Origin: a bacterium
Lineage (GTDB): Bacteria; Acidobacteriota; Blastocatellia; Pyrinomonadales; Pyrinomonadaceae
NCBI GenBank assembly: GCA_029945985.1
Contig: JAQSDP010000115.1
Span: forward strand, 1 to 6,258
Length of the DNA: 6,258 bases
Direction: 5' to 3'
Shown here: positions 1 through 4,121 of the stretch, piece after piece
Numbering within the stretch: the stretch's first letter is position 1
Layout of the letters: each line of letters opens with the position of its first letter
Program-made: the position numbers and the translations under genes
Notes under the pieces: generated by a model
What the model saw: only the letters and a program-made list of their open reading frames with translations
What the model was told of the DNA's origin: nothing
Database searches by the model: none

Positions 1-824
1 GACAAACCCTATATAAAGAACAGGACGCGATCGACCGTCTGCCGAAGGCCGTCGCCGCGAAACGACGCATCGCCGAGATCAATTCCGAGATCACCGTCGA
101 AGAACACGTCGCCGACGTCAACAACTCCAACATCGAATCGCTCATCGACGGCTGCGACCTCGTCATCGACGGCACCGACAATTTCCAGGTCCGCTATCTG
201 GTCAACGACGCCTGCGTGAAGCACAATTCGCCGTGGATCTATGGCGCCGCCGTATCAAGCTACGGCACGACGATGACGGTAGTCCCGGGCGAAACTCCGT
301 GCCTTCGATGCGTGTTCGAAGAGATGCCCGACGCCGGTTCCGCTCCGACGTGCGACACGGCGGGCGTGATAATGCCCATCATCTCAAGCATTGCTGCGGT
401 CCAGGTCGCCGAAGCCCTCAAGCTTCTCACCGGAAACCGCGACGCGCTTCACAACTCGCTGATGCAGATCGACGTCTGGCAGAACGACTGGCGAAAGATA
501 AAACTTGCCGGGCCGAATCCGGATTGCATCGCCTGCGGCAAGCGCGAGTTCGAATTCCTCGACGCCGATTCCCAAGAGTTCGCCGCCGTCCTCTGCGGCC
601 GCGACGCCGTCCAGATCGCTCCGCCGAACCCGACGCGAATCGATCTGAAAAGCCTCGCCGAAAAGCTCGCTCCGCTCGGCGAGGTACGTGTCAACGAATA
701 TCTACTGCGGTTCAACCACGGCGATAACGAGTTAACCGTCTTTACCGACGGTCGGGCAATCGTAAAAGGCACGGATGATATTTCGGCCGCTCGAAATCTC
801 TATGCGAGATACGTTGGCGCCTGA
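1..824 (+). CDS. ThiF/MoeB/HesA-family sulfur-carrier adenylyltransferase, 5'-truncated by window edge
   Basis: The reading frame is open from base 3 to a TGA at 822-824, giving 273 visible residues. The N-terminus, with the glycine-rich ATP loop (probably about 60 residues), lies outside the window. Numbering from the first visible residue, the family marks are PKAVAAK (14-20, nucleotide-contacting lysine), DGTDNF (56-61), PWIYGA (77-82), the zinc pairs CLRC (100-103) and CIAC (175-178), and TCDTAG (116-121), the usual site of the reactive cysteine. Known family members adenylate the C-terminal Gly-Gly of ThiS or MoaD in the cytoplasm, for thiamine-thiazole or molybdopterin synthesis. After the second zinc pair comes an extension with LCGRDAVQI (197-205) and a basic/hydrophobic tail. 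I recall this layout from Bacillus-type ThiF proteins; it is not the rhodanese domain of MoeBR/MOCS3. No thiS, thiG or moa gene is visible, so ThiF and MoeB roles cannot be separated. A GTG at 216 could be mistaken for a start, but the homology extends well upstream of it. Confidence 0.93.
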   Translation, partial: QTLYKEQDAIDRLPKAVAAKRRIAEINSEITVEEHVADVNNSNIESLIDGCDLVIDGTDNFQVRYLVNDACVKHNSPWIYGAAVSSYGTTMTVVPGETPCLRCVFEEMPDAGSAPTCDTAGVIMPIISSIAAVQVAEALKLLTGNRDALHNSLMQIDVWQNDWRKIKLAGPNPDCIACGKREFEFLDADSQEFAAVLCGRDAVQIAPPNPTRIDLKSLAEKLAPLGEVRVNEYLLRFNHGDNELTVFTDGRAIVKGTDDISAARNLYARYVGA

Positions 825-827
825 CAA

Positions 828-847
828 AGGCGGACATCAGCCCGCCT
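828..847. terminator. Small GC-rich hairpin between convergent genes, possible bidirectional terminator
   Basis: AGGCGG (828-833) and CCGCCT (842-847) are perfect complements around an 8-base loop. They sit in the 35-bp gap between the stop codons of the adenylyltransferase (824) and the amidohydrolase (860, minus strand). Read on the minus strand, the hairpin is followed by TTTG, a very short U-run. Read on the plus strand, there is no T-tract. The position is right for a shared terminator, but the stem is only 6 bp, so the function is inferred from context. Confidence 0.35.
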
Positions 848-859
848 ATCACTAGTTAA

Positions 860-1999
860 CTACTTCGGAAAAGCCGTCTTATCTATTCCCGGAACGATCC
901 TCAAAGCGTTCTTGTAGTAAAGCTTCTTCAGCACCTCGTCGGGCAGATTCAAGCCGTACATTTTCCAGAACGCATGACGCTTTCGGTAGTAGTCGAAGTA
1001 TTCGTCCGACGTTTCCAGCACACGGAAATAGACGTGATATTCAGACGGCTGCCAGATGTCTTTTCCGAACAGGACGCGGTCTTGATATTTAATGAACCAT
1101 TCGCGAGCGAACCGCGGCTGGCGTCCGAGTTCCGCGATCACGGCACCGATCTCCGTAACCACGTTCGGAAACCGGTCGAGCTGTTTGCCTAGGCGAACAA
1201 GGTCCCCGCCGAACCACCCGAGATGAGCGTTGATGAAGTTTGTCTTCGGATGCTTGCGAAACAGATTCTCCTGCTCCGTTATCAACTGCTCAAACGTCGG
1301 GTACCTTTCGGGCGGACGGGCACGATCCGGAAATTGTTTGAGCTCAAGCCAGCGTTCGTTGTATTTATCCTGCGGGTCAAAGAACGTCGCCGGCTCTGCT
1401 GTATGGATCAGCACCGGAATACCAAGTTCGCCGCATTTATCCCAAACGCCGTCCAACCTAGGATCGTCAACCGGAACACGGTTCCCTTTCGCGTCCTTCA
1501 CCGTAAGCCCGAGACTCTTAAAGATCTTCACGCCTTGGGCTCCGTTTTTATAGTCTTCTACAAGCTGTGCGACCGCCTTTTCGCTATAACCGGGCAACTC
1601 TATCCCCTCGAAATTCAGGTTAGCGAAAACGATGAACTTCGTCGGATATTTCCCTTTCGTGTTCTTCACACCTTCGGCTAGGTCCTTTCCGCTCTTCCCG
1701 CTCAGATTAACCATCGCGTAAAGATTCAGAGCATCCATGTCCTTGACTATCTGCGCCAACTTTTCCGGCTCGGGCGTCAGACTCTGGTGATTGTGGACGT
1801 CTATGATTGGATACTTCGCGCGTGTCACCGGATTCTGCGGAACCTTGAGCGTCGATTTCGGCTCATATTCCTCGATCGTCATTACCAACTTCGGATCGCC
1901 GGTGGGTTCCGGTCTTGACTGAGCCAGTGCGGCGGCTGGCAAGAGCGCGAATGCCGCGAATGCGATTGCCCTAAACCAATGGCCTTTTGCATATTTCAT
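860..1999 (-). CDS. Secreted amidohydrolase (Amidohydrolase_2-like metal-dependent hydrolase)
   Basis: This 379-residue protein starts at ATG 1999-1997 and stops with TAG at 862-860. An in-frame ATG at 2017 would add MRETNN. I prefer 1999 because GAGGGA lies 10 bases upstream of it and overlaps the 2017 codon, which has no ribosome site of its own. From the 1999 start the N-terminus is a typical signal peptide: basic residues, a hydrophobic stretch at about 11-24, and an ALA|Q cleavage site near residue 26. This predicts export to the periplasm. Metal-site motifs of the TIM-barrel amidohydrolase superfamily appear in order: DVHNH (67-71), KIFKSLG (158-164), IHTAEP (198-203), NAHLGW (257-262) and LFGKD (310-314). 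These supply the HxH pair, two later histidines and the terminal aspartate. Family members cleave C-N, C-O or C-C bonds, or decarboxylate, at one or two metal ions; the substrate here is unknown. The gene is divergent from the NDH-2 gene and is probably monocistronic. Confidence 0.9.
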   Translation of the reverse strand: MKYAKGHWFRAIAFAAFALLPAAALAQSRPEPTGDPKLVMTIEEYEPKSTLKVPQNPVTRAKYPIIDVHNHQSLTPEPEKLAQIVKDMDALNLYAMVNLSGKSGKDLAEGVKNTKGKYPTKFIVFANLNFEGIELPGYSEKAVAQLVEDYKNGAQGVKIFKSLGLTVKDAKGNRVPVDDPRLDGVWDKCGELGIPVLIHTAEPATFFDPQDKYNERWLELKQFPDRARPPERYPTFEQLITEQENLFRKHPKTNFINAHLGWFGGDLVRLGKQLDRFPNVVTEIGAVIAELGRQPRFAREWFIKYQDRVLFGKDIWQPSEYHVYFRVLETSDEYFDYYRKRHAFWKMYGLNLPDEVLKKLYYKNALRIVPGIDKTAFPK

Positions 2000-2017
2000 A
2001 TTGTTCGTTTCCCTCAT
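1999..2017 (-). promoter_or_regulatory. Shine-Dalgarno that decides the amidohydrolase start
   Basis: On the minus strand the sequence reads ATGAGGGAAACGAACAATATG. GAGGGA within it is a good Shine-Dalgarno core, spaced 10 bases from the ATG at 1999. The first ATG (2017-2015) overlaps this core, and the bases before it show no purine-rich site. Initiation at 1999 also gives the cleaner signal peptide (MKYAKGHWFR...). Confidence 0.6.
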
Positions 2018-2106
2018 TAAGTCTGACAGCTACCGGATGATCACGAACACTTGTACGCGAATGTACCAATGTTGGGGTCGTGAAGGAATATTGAGAATAG
2101 ATCGAC

Positions 2107-2135
2107 AGGATATATCAGCGACAGTTTGTCGTCAA
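2107..2135 (-). promoter_or_regulatory. Sigma70-like promoter for the amidohydrolase gene
   Basis: On the minus strand TTGACG (plus coordinates 2130-2135) is followed by exactly 17 bases and then TATCCT (2107-2112). The -35 matches the consensus at 5 of 6 positions and the -10 at 4 of 6. Transcription would begin near 2100, giving a leader of about 100 bases before the ATG at 1999. The inverted repeat at 2119-2131 lies in the spacer and overlaps the -35, so repression by a DNA-binding protein is plausible. This assignment rests on motif matching only. Confidence 0.55.
2119..2131. promoter_or_regulatory. Candidate operator: inverted repeat CGACA-gtt-TGTCG
   Basis: CGACA (2119-2123) and TGTCG (2127-2131) form a perfect 5-bp inverted repeat with a 3-base centre. 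It sits between the -10 and -35 of the leftward promoter and touches the -35. A second copy of CGACAG lies at 2103-2108, in direct orientation and 16 bases from the copy at 2119-2124. The palindrome GATATATC (2109-2116) lies between them. Such placement suits a repressor site, but the arms are short enough for a chance match. Confidence 0.35.
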
Positions 2136-2153
2136 CATCCCTAAATTACTACA

Positions 2154-2169
2154 AACAAAGGACTTTGTT
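2154..2169. repeat. Perfect 7-bp inverted repeat in the divergent spacer
   Basis: AACAAAG (2154-2160) and CTTTGTT (2163-2169) are exact complements separated by two bases. The 16-bp near-palindrome lies upstream of both divergent genes, about 20 bp outside the -35 of the amidohydrolase promoter and about 100 bp before the NDH-2 start. The two-base gap is too small for an RNA hairpin loop without opening pairs, so a protein-binding site is the likelier reading. The function is inferred from position only. Confidence 0.35.
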
Positions 2170-2207
2170 GCGTACTAGCTGTTTCAGGGACAGAAGCCGT
2201 CGATACT

Positions 2208-2266
2208 TTGATCATTAGAGTTACGCATCTGGATAACCCTTTACGCGTATAATATTTAGAGGCGTT
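2208..2266 (+). promoter_or_regulatory. Promoter region and ribosome site of the NDH-2 gene
   Basis: A perfect TATAAT box occurs at 2248-2253, only 13 bases before the ATG at 2267. If used, transcription would start near 2260 and leave a leader of about 7 bases. No good -35 lies 16-18 bp upstream of it; the nearest, TTACGC at 2221, is 21 bp away. A weaker alternative is TTGATC (2208-2213) with 18 bp to GATAAC (2232-2237), which would give a leader of about 25 bases that includes AGAGG (2258-2262). That purine run ends 4 bases before the ATG, which is close for a Shine-Dalgarno. Confidence 0.4.
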
Positions 2267-3604
2267 ATGAGTGAAGAACCGAGGGTAGTCATCATCGGCG
2301 GCGGATTCGGCGGGTTGTGGGCGGCTACTGCGCTGGCGAACAAACCGGTCAGCGTAACGCTCATCGACCGCAAGAATCACCACGTTTTCCAGCCGCTTCT
2401 TTATCAGGTGGCGACGTCCGTGCTCAGCCCCGGCGAGATCGCCCAACCTCTCCGCCGTATCCTTCATGACGCAAAGAATGTAGACGTTCTTCTGGGCGAG
2501 GTGACGGATTTTGATAAAGAGAATACCGCGGTAAAACTCGAGGACGGGTCTACCGTCGAGTATGACTATCTGATCGTCGCAGCCGGCGCACGTCATTCGT
2601 ATTTCGGTCACGACGATTGGGAAACTTCCGCGCCCGGGTTGAAAACGATTGAAGATGCGGTCGAGATGCGACGACGAATCTTGCTCGCCTTCGAACTCGC
2701 CGAACGCGAGACATATCTAAAGGGCGAACATAGCCCGCTCAATTTCGTCGTCGTAGGCGGAGGTCCGACCGGAGTCGAACTCGCCGGAGCGATCGCCGAC
2801 ATCGCGCGCCAAGCTCTCGCAAAAGACTTCAAACAAATCGATACGCGCAAGACGAAGGTCATTCTGTTCGAGGGTTCGGATCGTGTATTGGGGACCTTTA
2901 CGCCTGACCTGACCGAAAGCGCCAAGCAACAGTTGGAGAGCCTGGGAGTCGATGTTCGCCTTAATAGCTTCGTCACCGACATCGCTCCGGGCAAGGTAAA
3001 GGTCGGTGACGATTGGATCGAGTGCGACGTCGTCCTTTGGGCGACGGGCGTAGCAGCGTCACCGCTCGGCAAGAAGCTCGGCGTAGAAACCGACAAGGCT
3101 GGCCGCGTATTCGTCGAGCCTGATCTGAGCCTGAAAGATCACAAGAACATCTTCGTGGTCGGCGACATGGCTTCCATCAAACAGGAAGACGGTACGGCCG
3201 TCCCGGGAGTGTCTCCCGCCGCGATGCAAATGGGTACGGCAACCGCAAAGAACATTCTCGCCGAGATCAAAGGCCGCGAGCGCGCAAAATTCACCTACGT
3301 CGACAAAGGTTCGATGGCCACTATCGGCCGCAGCAAGGCCATAGCACACGTCTTTGGATTAAAGCTCAAAGGCTTCATCGCCTGGATGTTCTGGCTGTTC
3401 CTCCACGTCTTTTTTCTCATCGGCTTCCGCAATCGCTTCGCCGTGATGTTCGAATGGTTCTGGGCATATCTCACCCGCGAACGAAGCGCCCGCCTCATCA
3501 CCGGCGATGCCAACGAACTCCGCAACGCCCTCGAATTCCTCGAAGGCGAAGACGCCGTCGTCGGAGCAATGCAGGAGCGCGCAAAGGCAAAGAAACTTGC
3601 GTGA
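2267..3604 (+). CDS. ndh: Type II NADH:quinone oxidoreductase (NDH-2)
   Basis: This 445-residue flavoprotein is full length for the family. It moves electrons from NADH to the quinone pool at the inner face of the membrane without pumping protons. The first Rossmann motif, GGGFGG (11-16), followed by D34 after the second strand, binds FAD. The second, GGGPTG (164-169), binds NADH, and E202 after the following strand favours NADH over NADPH. LWATGV (257-262) and FVVGDMA (296-302) are the later FAD-contacting segments. PAAMQMG (317-323) corresponds to the quinone-site helix motif (AQxAxQ-like). After SMATIGRSKAIA (349-360) comes a hydrophobic stretch at about 370-386 and an aromatic/basic stretch at 387-410, the usual C-terminal membrane anchor. 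The last 25 residues are charged. The gene is divergent from the amidohydrolase gene and followed by a stem-loop, so it is probably monocistronic. The main uncertainty is the exact quinone used. Confidence 0.95.
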   Translation: MSEEPRVVIIGGGFGGLWAATALANKPVSVTLIDRKNHHVFQPLLYQVATSVLSPGEIAQPLRRILHDAKNVDVLLGEVTDFDKENTAVKLEDGSTVEYDYLIVAAGARHSYFGHDDWETSAPGLKTIEDAVEMRRRILLAFELAERETYLKGEHSPLNFVVVGGGPTGVELAGAIADIARQALAKDFKQIDTRKTKVILFEGSDRVLGTFTPDLTESAKQQLESLGVDVRLNSFVTDIAPGKVKVGDDWIECDVVLWATGVAASPLGKKLGVETDKAGRVFVEPDLSLKDHKNIFVVGDMASIKQEDGTAVPGVSPAAMQMGTATAKNILAEIKGRERAKFTYVDKGSMATIGRSKAIAHVFGLKLKGFIAWMFWLFLHVFFLIGFRNRFAVMFEWFWAYLTRERSARLITGDANELRNALEFLEGEDAVVGAMQERAKAKKLA

Positions 3605-3637
3605 GTTCAGTTTCAAGCTTTTGCTTTCTCATTCTCG

Positions 3638-3670
3638 CGTGGTTCGATCCATTCGACTTTTCGAACCACG
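3638..3670 (+). terminator. 10-bp stem-loop after the NDH-2 gene, probable terminator
   Basis: CGTGGTTCGA (3638-3647) pairs perfectly with TCGAACCACG (3661-3670) around a 13-base loop, starting 33 bases after the NDH-2 stop codon. The stem is 60% G+C. The bases that follow are AT-rich (gaatatcattcatatcttgt) but lack a strong T-run, so it is not a textbook intrinsic terminator. It could also be a 3' stabilising structure. The pairing is seen directly; the termination role is inferred from its place. Confidence 0.55.
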
Positions 3671-4009
3671 GAATATCATTCATATCTTGTTTATCGTAGT
3701 TTTCGTCAGAACTAGAATTCCCATCCGCCGCGAACACGATTAAGCTCGAAATCCGTGGACACGATCCGTGTGTAATGAATGCAGGTGTTCCCCGCTTCCG
3801 GATTTCAGGTCTTTTGTCTTTTTTTGTGGAAAGATGTCTGAAAACGTAATCCACGAAAGAGCGAATCAGAATAGAAGAGAGCTCAATATGAATAACGAAG
3901 TGTTTCAAACAGCAGTTGCGTCAATCAAAATACAGCAGGCTCTAAGTTGTTGAAAATTGGTGTAACTCCTAGAACTTGATTCAAATGACTCAAGATCACC
4001 CTCGCGAAA

Positions 4010-4021
4010 TGAATCGATTCA
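4010..4021. repeat. 12-bp perfect palindrome upstream of the propeller gene
   Basis: TGAATCGATTCA is identical to its own reverse complement and lies about 100 bp before the ATG at 4122. The related TTGATTCAA (3976-3984) is 25 bp upstream, and both share GATTCAAA. This could be a regulator-binding site for the downstream gene. There is no direct evidence, and palindromes of this base composition can arise by chance. Confidence 0.3.
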
Positions 4022-4121
4022 AACAAGTTACGGACACTGACCCACGTTACCCAGATATCCTTTTACCCGGGGATAGCTTAAGATTTACGTCGAATCTAGA
4101 TTTGCCGGGCACTCATTACGA

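Larger units (their letters stand above)
3605..4121. other. 517-bp intergenic region with no convincing gene
   Basis: Apart from the stem-loop at 3638-3670, I find no recognisable gene or RNA. The stretch 3901-3960 is about 38% G+C, clearly below the flanking genes. Features visible: ATCCGTG repeated at 3751-3757 and 3764-3770, overlapping the inverted repeat ACACG-atc-CGTGT (3759-3771); a T7 run at 3819-3825 with no good stem before it; and palindromes TGTTT-c-AAACA (3901-3911), TTGA-t-TCAA (3976-3984) and TGAATCGATTCA (4010-4021). GATTCAAA occurs twice (3978-3985, 4016-4023). A frame from ATG 3834 to 3953 would encode 39 residues (an internal ATG at 3888 gives 21), without resemblance to anything I know. 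No clear promoter for the gene at 4122 stands out; TAAGAT at 4079-4084 is a possible -10 without a -35. Confidence 0.6.

Noticed and set aside
1223..1681. Open frame of 152 codons on the plus strand, antisense to the amidohydrolase gene
   Set aside because: It lies wholly within a well-supported gene on the other strand, has no domain pattern, and follows from the base bias of that gene.
2141..2611. Open frame of 156 codons on the minus strand across the divergent spacer and the NDH-2 start
   Set aside because: Most of it is antisense to the strongly conserved FAD-binding part of NDH-2. Its product shows no recognisable motif.
2608..3096. Open frame of 162 codons on the minus strand inside the NDH-2 gene
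   Set aside because: It is antisense to the NADH-binding domain, and its Ser/Thr/Pro-rich product is typical of a shadow frame in G+C-rich DNA.
3819..3825. Run of seven T as an intrinsic terminator tail
   Set aside because: I found no stable stem immediately before it, and it lies about 215 bases after the NDH-2 stop codon.
3498..3908. Open frame of 136 codons on the minus strand over the NDH-2 end and the intergenic gap
   Set aside because: One part is antisense to NDH-2 and rich in Arg; the rest covers the stem-loop region. There is no ribosome site or family pattern.
3834..3953. Possible small protein of 39 codons (or 21 codons from ATG 3888)
   Set aside because: The purines before ATG 3834 abut it too closely, the product has no recognisable pattern, and chance frames of this size are common. 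It is kept only as a question in the gap finding.
3751..4021. Short repeats and palindromes considered as a CRISPR array or mobile-element end
   Set aside because: The repeats are 7-12 bp, irregularly spaced and not accompanied by cas, transposase or target-site duplication sequences.
4061..4075. CCCGGG and TATCC/GGATA complementarity before the propeller gene as a riboswitch
   Set aside because: The pairing is only a few bases with no conserved aptamer layout that I recognise.
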